A stretch of 15,446 nucleotides of DNA from Pseudolabrys sp. (GCA_026125925.1 JAHCKF010000035.1:1-15446), one strand, 5' to 3'. Numbered from the stretch's first letter, positions 7,624-14,289 are shown. Notes: generated by a model not told the origin, from the sequence alone. A program made the numbers and translations.

Positions 7624-7982
7624 GAGCGGATCTCCTGTTGCGCGAGCAAGGTGTCGTAAACGGCGCCGGCGATGCCGATGCCGCCGGCCTTGGCGAAGTT
7701 CTTGGCGTATTCGTCGGTGAGGAAAGAGCGCCAGACGCCGGTGGCGCCGGAGCCGCCCATCGGCCCTTCGCCCTCGGTGGCGGTGAACATCTGCTGGAAC
7801 ATGTTGTTGAGGAACACGGCTTCGAAGTCTTCCGACGACGCTTTCGCCTTGGCCGTCAACTGATCCGCCGTCATGTGCCGGCGCATCGCGGTGCCGTTGG
7901 TGAACGCGGCGCCTTGCGTCTTGAGCGCATCGATGGCGGCAACGCCCGGGGCCGGTAGTGTGGCGCTGAAGCTGGCGCTCAT
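7620..7982 (-). CDS. flgJ: Stand-alone FlgJ-type rod-binding protein (older name CheL)
   Basis: The 120-residue product corresponds to the N-terminal rod-binding domain of FlgJ, which helps rod assembly in the periplasm. Key family blocks are SSEDFEAVFLNNMFQQMFTA (residues 50-69), the GEGPMGGSGATGVWRSFLTDEYAK region (73-94) and GGIGIAGAVYDTLL (100-113). The C-terminal peptidoglycan hydrolase half of gammaproteobacterial FlgJ is absent, as is usual in alphaproteobacteria, where a separate enzyme opens the wall. The frame stays open far upstream through flgI, but the ATG at 7982 is the sensible start. It overlaps the flgI stop by one base (TGATG), and conservation begins just after it. The stop overlaps the next gene's GTG. 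Confidence 0.9.
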   Translation of the reverse strand: MSASFSATLPAPGVAAIDALKTQGAAFTNGTAMRRHMTADQLTAKAKASSEDFEAVFLNNMFQQMFTATEGEGPMGGSGATGVWRSFLTDEYAKNFAKAGGIGIAGAVYDTLLAQQEIRS

Positions 7983-9097
7983 CACATCACCTCGATGTCG
8001 GCCTGGATCGCGCCGGCCGACTTGATCGCTTGCAGGATGGCGATCATGTCGCGCGGGCCGATGCCGAGCGCGTTGAGGCCGTCGACCAGCTGCTGCAGCG
8101 ACACCCCGTCCCTGACGACGGCGAGCTTCTTGCCGTCCTCCTGCACCTTGACGCTGGTGCGCGGCACGGTGGTGGTTTGACCGCCGCGCGAGAACGGCAG
8201 CGGCTGGCTGACCTGCGGCGACTCGGAGATGGCGACGGTGAGATTGCCCTGCGCCACCGCGACCATCGACACGCGCACGTCGCGGCCGAGCACGATGACG
8301 CCGGAGCGTTCGTCGATCACGATCTTGGCGGACTGGTCGGGCTCGACCTGAAGCTGCTCGATCTCGGTCAGCAGCGACACCACGTTGCCGTGATACTGCT
8401 GCGGGATGGTGATCTGCACGGTCGAGGGATCGAGCGGCTCGGCGGTCGGCGCGCCGATGAAGTCGTTGACCGCGGCGGCGATGCGCTTGGCGGTGGTGAA
8501 GTCCGGGTTGCGCAGCGCCATGCGGAGCTGGTTGAGGCGGTTGAGCGCGAACTCGATCTCGCGCTCGATCAGCGCGCCGTTGGAGATGCGCCCGACCGTC
8601 GGCACGCCGCGCGTGACCTTGGCGGCGTCGCCTTCGGCCTGGAAGCCGCCGATCGCGACCGAGCCCTGGCCGACCGCATAGACGTTGCCGTCGGCGCCCA
8701 AGAGCGGGGTGACGAGCAGCGTGCCGCCCTGCAGGCTCTTGGCGTCGCCGAGCGCGGACACCGTGATGTCGATGCGGGTGCCCTGGGTGGCGAAGGCCGG
8801 CAGGTTGGCCGTCACCATGACGGCGGCGACGTTGCCGGTGCGCATGGTCTGGCCGCGGACATTGACGCCGAGCCGTTCCAGCATCGCCTGCAGCGACTGC
8901 TTGGTGAAAGGAATATTGTTGAGCGTGTCGCCGGTGCCGTTGAGGCCGACCACGAGGCCGTAGCCGATCAACTGGTTCTGGCGGACGCCTTCGACATTGG
9001 CCAAATCCTTGATGCGCGACGTCGCTCCCGACGGCGTCGCGGCAAGCAGGATCATGACCGCCGCGAGACACGCGGCCTTCAATGTCCTCGTCATCAT
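7982..9097 (-). CDS. flgI: Flagellar P-ring protein FlgI
   Basis: FlgI forms the P ring around the rod in the periplasmic peptidoglycan layer, with FlgA as chaperone. The product, 371 residues from this start, begins with a Sec signal peptide (MMTRTLKAACLAAVMILLAA) followed by the hallmark SRIKDLANVEGVRQNQLIGY and GLVVGLNGTGD. Further family blocks are RLGVNVRGQTMRTGNVAAVM, VYAVGQGSVAIGGF and a C-terminal LQQLVDGLNALGIGPRDMIA. A TTG at 9106 also opens the frame, but it lies inside the Shine-Dalgarno TTGGGGAG. The ATG at 9097 or the adjacent one at 9094 is therefore the likely start; 9094 has the better spacing. It is transcribed from a sigma54-type promoter and is divergent from fliX. Confidence 0.96.
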   Translation of the reverse strand: MMTRTLKAACLAAVMILLAATPSGATSRIKDLANVEGVRQNQLIGYGLVVGLNGTGDTLNNIPFTKQSLQAMLERLGVNVRGQTMRTGNVAAVMVTANLPAFATQGTRIDITVSALGDAKSLQGGTLLVTPLLGADGNVYAVGQGSVAIGGFQAEGDAAKVTRGVPTVGRISNGALIEREIEFALNRLNQLRMALRNPDFTTAKRIAAAVNDFIGAPTAEPLDPSTVQITIPQQYHGNVVSLLTEIEQLQVEPDQSAKIVIDERSGVIVLGRDVRVSMVAVAQGNLTVAISESPQVSQPLPFSRGGQTTTVPRTSVKVQEDGKKLAVVRDGVSLQQLVDGLNALGIGPRDMIAILQAIKSAGAIQADIEVM

Positions 9098-9132
9098 TCT
9101 CCCCAATGACTAGCGGACTGCACCACCTGTCT

Positions 9133-9149
9133 TGCGAATGTCGTGCCAG
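9133..9149 (-). promoter_or_regulatory. Sigma54 (RpoN) promoter of flgI
   Basis: On the minus strand the site reads CTGGCACGACATTCGCA. It matches the sigma54 consensus TGGCACG-N4-TTGCA at every position except one T to C in the -12 element, with exact -24/-12 spacing. The predicted transcription start is near 9122, leaving about 25 bases before the flgI start. Sigma54 promoters need an enhancer-binding activator; a candidate enhancer lies at 9245-9259, about 130 bp upstream of the start. Confidence 0.85.
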
Positions 9150-9244
9150 TCGCGGCCGACCCGCGAAGTCGTTGCGGCGGTGAAGGTTTTCGGATCGGTC
9201 GCGCGGCGGCGCGGGTGCGCGGCCCGGCAGCTTTGGCGCTCCTG

Positions 9245-9259
9245 CGGCAATTATTGCCG
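9245..9259. promoter_or_regulatory. CGGCAAT-T-ATTGCCG operator in the flgI/fliX divergent region
   Basis: This is a perfect inverted repeat, two 7-base arms around one central base. Its pattern CGGCAA-N5-GCCG recurs at 14328-14342 in the flgF/fliL region. It lies about 130 bp upstream of the predicted flgI start of transcription and about 35 bp from the CtrA-like box of fliX. This placing suits an activator such as FlbD (the NtrC-like flagellar regulator) working on flgI and possibly repressing fliX. Confidence 0.5.
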
Positions 9260-9286
9260 GGTCGCGCGCGCCGTTTTTACCCGCCA

Positions 9287-9294
9287 TTAACCAT
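9287..9294 (+). promoter_or_regulatory. CtrA-like 8-mer TTAACCAT upstream of fliX
   Basis: TTAACCAT is the half-site-type motif reported for CtrA-dependent early flagellar promoters in Caulobacter. It lies 60 bases before the fliX ATG. The longer string TTAACCATAC recurs upstream of fliL. No clear -10 box was recognised downstream of it. Confidence 0.5.
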
Positions 9295-9353
9295 ACCGGC
9301 GCAGGCTGCGATCGGGAGCCGGGGGCGACCGAACCCGGTGGGGAGCTTGAGCG

Positions 9354-9764
9354 ATGCGCATCAACGGAACGAACGCGACGGCGCGTGCCTCGTCGACGGC
9401 TGCGCCACGCCGGGCGTCATCGGGAACGTTCTCGGTCACCGAGCAGGACACGCCGCGCGGCGCCGCGGCGGCGAGCGGGCTGCGCGCGGTGACGAGCCTC
9501 GATGCGCTGATCGCGCTGCAAGGCGTCGAAGACCCGACCGAGCGCAAGAAGCGGGCGGTCGGCCGCGGCCGCCATGCGCTCGATGTGCTCGACGCGCTGA
9601 AGGTCGGGGTGCTCGACGGCAGCCTCGATGCCTCGGTGATCGGCCGGCTGAAGGCGGCCTCCGAGGGGCTGCGGGCCGAATCGGGCGATGCCGGGCTCGA
9701 CGGGGTGCTGGCCGAGATCGACCTGCGGGTCGCGGTCGAGCTCGCCAAGGCCGGGGTGCGCTAG
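9354..9764 (+). CDS. fliX: Flagellar assembly regulator FliX
   Basis: In Caulobacter FliX is the membrane-associated partner of the sigma54 activator FlbD and couples class II assembly to class III transcription. The 136-residue product shows the family pattern. A Thr/Ser/Ala-rich, poorly ordered N-terminus (1-40) is followed by a conserved helical part, with SLDALIALQGVEDPTERKKR at 48-67, GRHALDVLDALKVGVLDG at 72-89 and a C-terminal LAEIDLRVAVELAKAGVR. The ATG has a good GGGGAG Shine-Dalgarno eight bases upstream. It is transcribed divergently from flgI, the same arrangement as in Caulobacter. No terminator is evident between it and dksA, although dksA has its own promoter. Confidence 0.92.
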   Translation: MRINGTNATARASSTAAPRRASSGTFSVTEQDTPRGAAAASGLRAVTSLDALIALQGVEDPTERKKRAVGRGRHALDVLDALKVGVLDGSLDASVIGRLKAASEGLRAESGDAGLDGVLAEIDLRVAVELAKAGVR

Positions 9765-9849
9765 GATCGCGCAGGCCCCCGGAGCCTCGGTATCCGGTAA
9801 CTGATTACAAAACCGTCACAATTTGCCGCTCGGGCGGGCCAGCCACCTA

Positions 9850-9878
9850 TTGTCGGCGGGCCGTCGCACGTATATAAG
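9850..9878 (+). promoter_or_regulatory. Sigma70-type promoter of dksA
   Basis: A -35 box TTGTCG (9850-9855) and a -10 box TATAAG (9873-9878) are separated by exactly 17 bases. Transcription would start near 9885, giving a leader of about 54 bases. This suits a housekeeping gene transcribed independently of the flagellar hierarchy. Confidence 0.65.
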
Positions 9879-9938
9879 CCTGCGGCCTGTGGGAGGGCTA
9901 TTCGCGTTCTGCGTATTCCAGACGGGAGTGGTAGGTAA

Positions 9939-10391
9939 ATGCTGGCAAAGACCAAGCCGGGGAAGGCAAGTCCAACAAAGGTCGAAAAGACCAAGCCTTA
10001 CCGGCCGACGGACAAAGAACCCTTCATGAACGAGCGGCAGCGGGAGTATTTCCGCGTCAAGCTGCTCGCCTGGAAGGAAGAGATCCTCAAGGAGGCCAAG
10101 GAAACCCTGGCCCACCTGCAAGAGGAAAATCAGAATCACCCCGATCTCGCCGACCGGGCCTCTTCGGAGACCGACCGGGCGATCGAACTGCGCGCCCGCG
10201 ACCGCCAGCGCAAGCTGATCGCCAAGATCGACGAGGCGCTGGCCCGGATCGAGGACGGCAGCTACGGCTATTGCGAGGAGACCGGCGAGCCGATCTCGCT
10301 GAAGCGCCTCGAGGCACGGCCGATCGCGACGCTGTCGGTCGAGGCCCAGGAGCGCCACGAGCGGCGCGAGCGGGTCTATCGCGACGACTGA
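9939..10391 (+). CDS. dksA: RNA polymerase-binding factor DksA, single-cysteine type
   Basis: DksA binds in the secondary channel of RNA polymerase and, with ppGpp, adjusts transcription of ribosomal, stress and sometimes flagellar genes. The 150-residue product aligns with E. coli DksA. MNERQREYFRVKLLAWKEEI corresponds to its first helix, the coiled-coil tip keeps D-x-x-D-x-A (PDLADRA), and ELRARDRQRKLIAKIDEAL is the second helix. The zinc-finger region reads YGYCEETGEPISLKRLEARP. Only the first of four zinc cysteines remains; the others are Thr, Ser and Ala, so it should not bind zinc in the usual way. The start at 9939 gives a normal N-terminal extension. Promoter and terminator flank it, so it is an independent unit inside the flagellar cluster. 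Confidence 0.93.
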   Translation: MLAKTKPGKASPTKVEKTKPYRPTDKEPFMNERQREYFRVKLLAWKEEILKEAKETLAHLQEENQNHPDLADRASSETDRAIELRARDRQRKLIAKIDEALARIEDGSYGYCEETGEPISLKRLEARPIATLSVEAQERHERRERVYRDD

Positions 10392-10415
10392 TCGCGGATC
10401 GACATCGACACATCG

Positions 10416-10454
10416 AAACGGCCTCCGGTGTCCCGCCGGAGGCCGTTTGCGTTT
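10416..10454 (+). terminator. Terminator of dksA
   Basis: A 13-bp perfect stem (AAACGGCCTCCGG at 10416-10428 with its complement at 10436-10448) and a 7-base loop are followed by GCGTTTT. It lies 24 bases after the dksA stop. The T-run is short and slightly displaced, but the stem is very stable. Confidence 0.72.
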
Positions 10455-10479
10455 TGGAGGTTCTCGTTTTTGTTTTGAC

Positions 10480-10523
10480 GCGTTTTCTTCACGCGAACCG
10501 GTTCCCACTTCGCTTGAAAACGC
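10480..10523. repeat. Palindromic intergenic element of Bradyrhizobium/Rhodopseudomonas type
   Basis: A 44-bp imperfect palindrome. Outer arms are GCGTTTTC (10480-10487) and GAAAACGC (10516-10523), inner arms GCGAA and TTCGC, and the centre is the perfect palindrome GAACCGGTTC (10495-10504). From memory, close copies are widely dispersed between genes in Bradyrhizobium, Rhodopseudomonas and relatives, resembling BIME/RIME-like repeats. It lies between the dksA and flgH terminators. Its function is unknown. Confidence 0.65.
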
Positions 10524-10525
10524 TT

Positions 10526-10575
10526 TGGCAAAAACGAAGCGCGGCCTCCGTGTGGGGGAGCACACCGGAGGCCGC
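10526..10575 (-). terminator. Terminator of the flgF-flgG-flgA-flgH operon
   Basis: On the minus strand a long hairpin (arms 10561-10575 and 10541-10554, one bulged base, 6-base loop) is followed by GCTTCGTTTTTG, so the T-run starts about six bases after the stem. It is 114 bases beyond the flgH stop. The stem shares the GGCCTCCG core with the dksA terminator 110 bp away. The displaced T-run lowers certainty. Bases 10576-10688 hold nothing else that I recognise. Confidence 0.55.
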
Positions 10576-10688
10576 GTCGTGTCGCCGTCGTCGCGTGCGC
10601 GCTACGCTGGACGGCGTGGGAGCCCGTTGAGCTACGCGGGGAAAGTCTTGCGCATGCTGCTGTCTGGAATTGCGTTCGGTCGGTTCCG

Positions 10689-11435
10689 TCAGAAGGGCAA
10701 CAGAATGTCCATCACCTGCTGGCCGTAGCGCGGCTGCTGGACGTCGGTGATCTGGCCGCGGCCGCCGTAAGCGATGCGGGCCTGTGCGATCTTGGTCGAC
10801 TCGATGGTGTTGTCGCTCTCGATGTCTTCCGGCCGCACCACGCCGGCGACGATCAGTTCGCGCACCTCGAAGTTGACGCGGATCTCCTGCTTGCCCTCGA
10901 CGACCAGATTGCCGTTCGGCAGCACCTGGGTGACGACGGCGGCGACGTTGGTGAGCAGGGCCTCCTGGCGATTGACCGAGCCCTTGCCGTCGCTCGAGGC
11001 GGTCGAGTCCGCCGTGAACAGCCGCGTCGGCAGCGCCGAATTGGTGATCGGCAGTTTGCTCTTGCCGAAGAAGTTGTCGACGCCGCTGTCTTCCTTGTTG
11101 GTCCGGCTGCGCTGGGTCTCGTTGGCGATGATCGCCTTGTCGGTGATGTTGACCTTCACCGTCAGGATGTCGCCGACCTGGTGCGCGCGTTGATCCTTGA
11201 AGAAGGCGCGCGAGCCGTTCCGCCACAGCGAGTTCGGATTGTAGGAGGCGGGCTGCGCCGCCGGCATCGGCAGTTGCACCGGCTTGTAGCCGGGCCGCGC
11301 GACGGGGTTGTCGACCGCGGACAGCTTCGGCACCTCGCCGATGTCCTTCAGCCGGTCGAGCGCCGAGCAGTTGCTCAACAGGACCGCCGCGACCGACAGC
11401 GTGACAGCGCGACACGCGACTTTGCTTACGAGCAT
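10689..11435 (-). CDS. flgH: Flagellar L-ring lipoprotein FlgH
   Basis: FlgH forms the L ring in the outer membrane around the rod. From the chosen ATG the product has 248 residues. It starts with a lipoprotein signal peptide (MLVSKVACRAVTLSVAAVLL, then the lipobox LSNC with Cys23 as lipidation site). Family blocks follow: SLWRNGSRAFFKDQRAHQVG, DILTVKVNITDKA, NGNLVVEGKQEIRVNFEVRE and a C-terminal GRGQITDVQQPRYGQQVMDI followed by LLPF. A GTG at 11450 would add five residues, but it lies inside the first 32-bp repeat and has no ribosome site. The ATG at 11435 has AAGG just upstream. It is the last gene of the operon, separated from flgA by the hairpin repeats. Confidence 0.95.
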   Translation of the reverse strand: MLVSKVACRAVTLSVAAVLLSNCSALDRLKDIGEVPKLSAVDNPVARPGYKPVQLPMPAAQPASYNPNSLWRNGSRAFFKDQRAHQVGDILTVKVNITDKAIIANETQRSRTNKEDSGVDNFFGKSKLPITNSALPTRLFTADSTASSDGKGSVNRQEALLTNVAAVVTQVLPNGNLVVEGKQEIRVNFEVRELIVAGVVRPEDIESDNTIESTKIAQARIAYGGRGQITDVQQPRYGQQVMDILLPF

Positions 11436-11442
11436 GGACCTT

Positions 11443-11538
11443 GCTTTCACTGCGCGCGGCTAGCCGCGCTGTTGGCTTTCACTGCGCGCGGGTAACCGCG
11501 CTGTTGGCTTTCACTGGGCGCGGACGGCCGCGCCGGTG
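11443..11538. repeat. Three tandem 32-bp hairpin repeats between flgA and flgH
   Basis: Three head-to-tail 32-bp units occupy 11443-11474, 11475-11506 and 11507-11538. Each begins GCTTTCACTG and carries a small palindrome GCGCGG-N4-CCGCGC (N4 is CTAG, GTAA and ACGG). Copies 1 and 2 differ at only a few bases; copy 3 is more divergent. Copy 3 overlaps the last nine codons of flgA, so the array seems to have arisen by amplification of the flgA 3' end. In the flgF-flgH mRNA it would form up to three consecutive hairpins before the flgH ribosome site. Confidence 0.9.
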
Positions 11539-12557
11539 GATTTGGACGACTGTCCGGCATTGCTGGCGACGACCGCCGGAGTATTGATGGCGGAGATCAT
11601 GACGCGGCCCGGTCCGACGACGACGCCGTGGACGAGACGCTTCGACTGGACATTGAGCACCTCGACGACATCGCCTTCGCTGCCCGGCTCGTTGGCCTTG
11701 CCGCGCATCGTCAGCGTGACGCCGGGCGCCTCGTAGACCAGCGTGACGAAAGCGTTGCGCTCGACGAGATGCGGCTTGGCGAGATCGGCGCCGCGCAGCG
11801 GACGGCCGGCGCTGACGGTGTTGCGCGCCGCGCGGCCGACCGCCTGGGCGGGATCGGTGATCATGTCGGCGGCAAGCTGCACGCGCGGGCGGCGTTCGAC
11901 CGCGATGTCGGAAGCGCGCACCACGGTGCCGCGCGACAGCGTGCGGCTGAGCGTGACGACCTCGACGGTCGCAAGCGCGGTGCCGGTCAGCCGCATGCGG
12001 CGGTTGTCGCTGCCGGTGACCTCGACGATGGCATCGAAGCGGCCGGAGCGCGCGAGATAAGTGAGCTGCTCGACGCTGACGGCACCGGAGGCGGCGGCGT
12101 CGATATTGACCGGCGCGGGCGGCGTGTCGAAACGAACCTCGATGTCGTTGGCGCTGCCGAGGCCGTAGCGGGTGGCGAGCGCGGCGGCGACGCCGGCCTC
12201 GATGTCGTTGACGGCGACCTGCCGGCCGGGCCGCGTGACGCTCACCTCGCGGATGCCGCCGGCGCTGAGGCCGACCAGCGCATGCGCTGCGACCGCCTCG
12301 ATGACGCGCGCGGCGGCGACGCGGCCGGTGGTGCCGGGATCGGGCGCGCGGAAGATCGGCACGTCGGCGACGATGCCGGCATTGTCCACCAGATCGCCGA
12401 TGCGCACCACGTCGTCGGTGACGATCGCCGCGGCGCGCAGCGCCGGGCGCGTCTGCTGCGTGTCCGCCGACAGCGCGGCGAGCGTCTGCGCGGCGGCGGG
12501 CGCCGCGACGACGGCGGCGGCGAGCAACACGAACACGCGGGCGAGGGTGCGGATCAT
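11511..12557 (-). CDS. flgA: Flagellar P-ring assembly chaperone FlgA
   Basis: FlgA is a periplasmic chaperone for P-ring formation by FlgI. The 348-residue product has a signal peptide (MIRTLARVFVLLAAAVVAAP, with AAAQ near residue 24), a linker domain with VTDDVVRIGDLVDNAG at 47-61, and an SAF-type domain (SRGTVVRASDIAVERRP at 208-224; TVSAGRPLRGADLAKP at 247-262). The usual C-terminal part contains ERNAFVTLVYEAPGVTLTMR and GDVVEVLNVQSKRLVHGVVV. It is longer than enterobacterial FlgA because of the N-terminal part, as is common in alphaproteobacteria. The ATG has GAGGA six bases upstream and lies 9 bp after the flgG stop. The last codons lie inside repeat copy 3. Confidence 0.95.
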   Translation of the reverse strand: MIRTLARVFVLLAAAVVAAPAAAQTLAALSADTQQTRPALRAAAIVTDDVVRIGDLVDNAGIVADVPIFRAPDPGTTGRVAAARVIEAVAAHALVGLSAGGIREVSVTRPGRQVAVNDIEAGVAAALATRYGLGSANDIEVRFDTPPAPVNIDAAASGAVSVEQLTYLARSGRFDAIVEVTGSDNRRMRLTGTALATVEVVTLSRTLSRGTVVRASDIAVERRPRVQLAADMITDPAQAVGRAARNTVSAGRPLRGADLAKPHLVERNAFVTLVYEAPGVTLTMRGKANEPGSEGDVVEVLNVQSKRLVHGVVVGPGRVMISAINTPAVVASNAGQSSKSTGAAVRAQ

Positions 12558-12566
12558 GGTTCGTCC

Positions 12567-13355
12567 TCAGCGCATCAGGTTGGAAGTGGCCTGCAGCATC
12601 TGATCGGCGGCGCCGATCACCTTGGCGTTCATTTCATAGGCGCGCTGCGCGGCGATCAGGTCGGAGATCTCGCTGACCGCCTCGACATTCGCCTGCTCGA
12701 GATTGCCCTGCTGGAGATTGCCGAAGCCGTCGGTGTTGGGCGTGCCGTCGATCGGCGCGCCGGAGGCCGGCGTTTCCAGATAGAGGTTGTCGCCGATGCC
12801 CTGCAGGCCGGCCTTGTTGATGAACTGCGAAAGCTGAAGCTGGCCGAGGATGGTCGGCGTCGTGGTGCCGACCGGCGTCGCCGATACCTGGCCCTGCGCG
12901 TTGATCGTCACGCCGGTCGAGCCCTGCGGCACGGTGATGCCGGGCTGGATCACGTTGCCCTGCGCGGTGACGAGGCGCCCTTGCGAGTCGAGCTCGAACG
13001 AGCCGTCGCGCGTATAGGCGGTGCGGCCGTCCGGCATCAGCACCTTGAAGAAGCCTTCACCGCGGATCGCGACGTCGTAGTCCTTGCCGGTCTGCACCAG
13101 CGTGCCCTGCGTCATCATGCGCGGCGTGCCGACCGTCTTGACGCCGGAGCCGAGCTCGATGCCGGCGGGCAACTGGTTGCCCTGCTCGGAGGTCTGCGTG
13201 CCGACGCGGCTGACGTGCTCGTAGAGCAGATCCTGGAACTCGGCGCGCTGCCGCTTGTAGCCGGTCGTGCGCATGTTCGCGATGTTGTTGGAGATGACCT
13301 GAACGTTGAGTTCCTGGGCCATCATTCCGGTCGCAGCGGTGTGTAACGCTCGCAT
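12567..13355 (-). CDS. flgG: Flagellar distal rod protein FlgG
   Basis: FlgG builds the distal rod that crosses the periplasm through the P and L rings. The 262-residue product has the FlgG N-terminus (MRALHTAATGMMAQELNVQV and NNIANMRTTGYKRQRAEFQD). The DYDVAIRGEGFFKVLMPDGR segment (residues 92-111) and TRDGSFELDSQGRLVTAQGN follow. The C-terminal helix is VEAVSEISDLIAAQRAYEMN plus LQATSNLMR. Length matches the family. The GGGAG ribosome site is nine bases before the ATG. It is second in the operon, 22 bp after flgF and 9 bp before flgA. Confidence 0.97.
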   Translation of the reverse strand: MRALHTAATGMMAQELNVQVISNNIANMRTTGYKRQRAEFQDLLYEHVSRVGTQTSEQGNQLPAGIELGSGVKTVGTPRMMTQGTLVQTGKDYDVAIRGEGFFKVLMPDGRTAYTRDGSFELDSQGRLVTAQGNVIQPGITVPQGSTGVTINAQGQVSATPVGTTTPTILGQLQLSQFINKAGLQGIGDNLYLETPASGAPIDGTPNTDGFGNLQQGNLEQANVEAVSEISDLIAAQRAYEMNAKVIGAADQMLQATSNLMR

Positions 13356-13377
13356 GAACCTGTCTCCCGGTCACTCG

Positions 13378-14154
13378 TTACGCCGGCACTTCGGCGAGCT
13401 TCTCGATCGCCGAGCGGCGCATGTCGGCCTGCTGCTGAAGGATGGTCGCGACCTGCGTGTAGGTGCGGGTGACTTCGATCATGCGCGTCATCTCGATGAC
13501 GCCGCGCACGTTGGATTTTTCGATCATGCCCTGCAGCACGGCGGGGCGCTTGTCGACGTCCGGCGTGATCGGATCGACGCCCTGCGGCGCCATGAAGGTT
13601 CCGTTGCCGTCCTTCTGCAGGCGGCCGGCATTGGCGAAGTCGACGATCCGCAGCTTGCCGCGCTGGGACTCGGTGCGCGCCTCGTTGCCCTCGCGGACCG
13701 AGATCACGCCGTCGCGGCTGATCGAGATGTCCTTGTCGTTGGGCTGGAACACGATCGGACCGCCGTCGCCGAGCACCTGGAAGCCCTCGGTGGTGACGAG
13801 CTGGCCCTGCGCGTTGATGAGGAGGCCGCCGTTGCGGGTATAGCGGTCGCCGCGCGGCGTCTGCACCGTGAGGAAGCCGCGGCCGTCGAGCGCGACGTCG
13901 AGCGGATTGCCGGTGCGCTCCATCGGCCCCTGGCTCAGGTCGGTCCAGGTGGCGCGGTCGCGCACGAAACTGACGCGGCTGTCGTTGCGCGAGGCGCCGT
14001 CGCTGCGCGCGGTGCGGCTGATGAATTCCTCGAAAATCGCCCCGTTGGCCTTGTAGCCAGACGTGTTGATGTTCGCGATGTTGTTGGCGACGACGTCGAG
14101 TTCGCGCGAAAGCGCGACCTGACGCGACAGTCCAACGAGATAGGCGTTCTCCAT
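13378..14154 (-). CDS. flgF: Flagellar proximal rod protein FlgF
   Basis: FlgF is a proximal rod subunit. The 258-residue product begins MENAYLVGLSRQVALSRELD and NNIANINTSGYKANGAIFEE. It contains the LDVALDGRGFLTVQTPRGDR block and ends in the rod C-terminal helix with VIEMTRMIEVTRTYTQVATI. A TTG at 14166 extends the frame by four codons but is part of the Shine-Dalgarno TTGGGGAG, so the ATG at 14154 is chosen. It is the first gene of flgF-flgG-flgA-flgH and is transcribed from the sigma54-type promoter at 14256-14271, with a leader of about 90 bases that contains a hairpin. Confidence 0.96.
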   Translation of the reverse strand: MENAYLVGLSRQVALSRELDVVANNIANINTSGYKANGAIFEEFISRTARSDGASRNDSRVSFVRDRATWTDLSQGPMERTGNPLDVALDGRGFLTVQTPRGDRYTRNGGLLINAQGQLVTTEGFQVLGDGGPIVFQPNDKDISISRDGVISVREGNEARTESQRGKLRIVDFANAGRLQKDGNGTFMAPQGVDPITPDVDKRPAVLQGMIEKSNVRGVIEMTRMIEVTRTYTQVATILQQQADMRRSAIEKLAEVPA

Positions 14155-14212
14155 CCTGCTCCCCAATCCGGCTTGCGATCCTTGCCCTCCCGAGGCGCCG
14201 ATCGCGGCCGCA

Positions 14213-14236
14213 GCTTGGGCCGCAGCTCTCCCAAGC
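14213..14236 (-). other. Hairpin in the flgF 5' leader
   Basis: GCTTGGG (14213-14219) and CCCAAGC (14230-14236) form a perfect 7-bp stem with a 10-base loop. It lies a few bases after the predicted flgF transcription start, about 60 bases before the ribosome site. It could protect the 5' end of the mRNA; no T-run follows, so it is not a terminator. Confidence 0.4.
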
Positions 14237-14255
14237 CGCGGCTCGCCGAAAAGAG

Positions 14256-14271
14256 TGCAGGGAGCGTGCCA
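14256..14271 (-). promoter_or_regulatory. Sigma54 (RpoN) promoter of flgF-flgG-flgA-flgH
   Basis: On the minus strand the site reads TGGCACGCTCCCTGCA. The -24 half is a perfect consensus match, and the -12 half differs at one base (CTGCA for TTGCA), with exact spacing. Transcription should start near 14245. Upstream lie an IHF-like site (14290-14302) and paired CGGCAA elements (14328-14372), the usual order for a sigma54 promoter with a distant enhancer. Confidence 0.87.
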
Positions 14272-14289
14272 GACCTGAAAATCGATAAA

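Noticed and set aside
9098..9106. TTG at 9106 as flgI start, and the matching TTG at 14166 for flgF
   Set aside because: In both genes the TTG lies inside the sequence TTGGGGAG, which is the ribosome binding site of the ATG just downstream.
9234..9249. Plus-strand sigma54-like site TGGCGCTCCTGCGGCA before fliX
   Set aside because: Spacing is right, but the -12 core is CGGCA and is embedded in the perfect palindrome 9245-9259. fliX is expected to be early, with a CtrA-like box closer to the gene.
7983..9287. Upstream in-frame extension of the flgJ reading frame through flgI to 9287
   Set aside because: The extended part is Arg/Pro/His-rich and antiphase to flgI. The real product starts at the ATG at 7982, which overlaps the flgI stop.
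11443..11538. The 32-bp repeats as a CRISPR array
   Set aside because: Units are directly adjacent with no spacers, only three copies exist, and no cas genes are nearby.
11628..13346. Long open frame on the plus strand opposite flgA and flgG (572 codons)
   Set aside because: It is a GC-rich antisense shadow: His/Arg/Asp-biased composition, no domain and no ribosome site, with flgA and flgG convincingly coding on the other strand.
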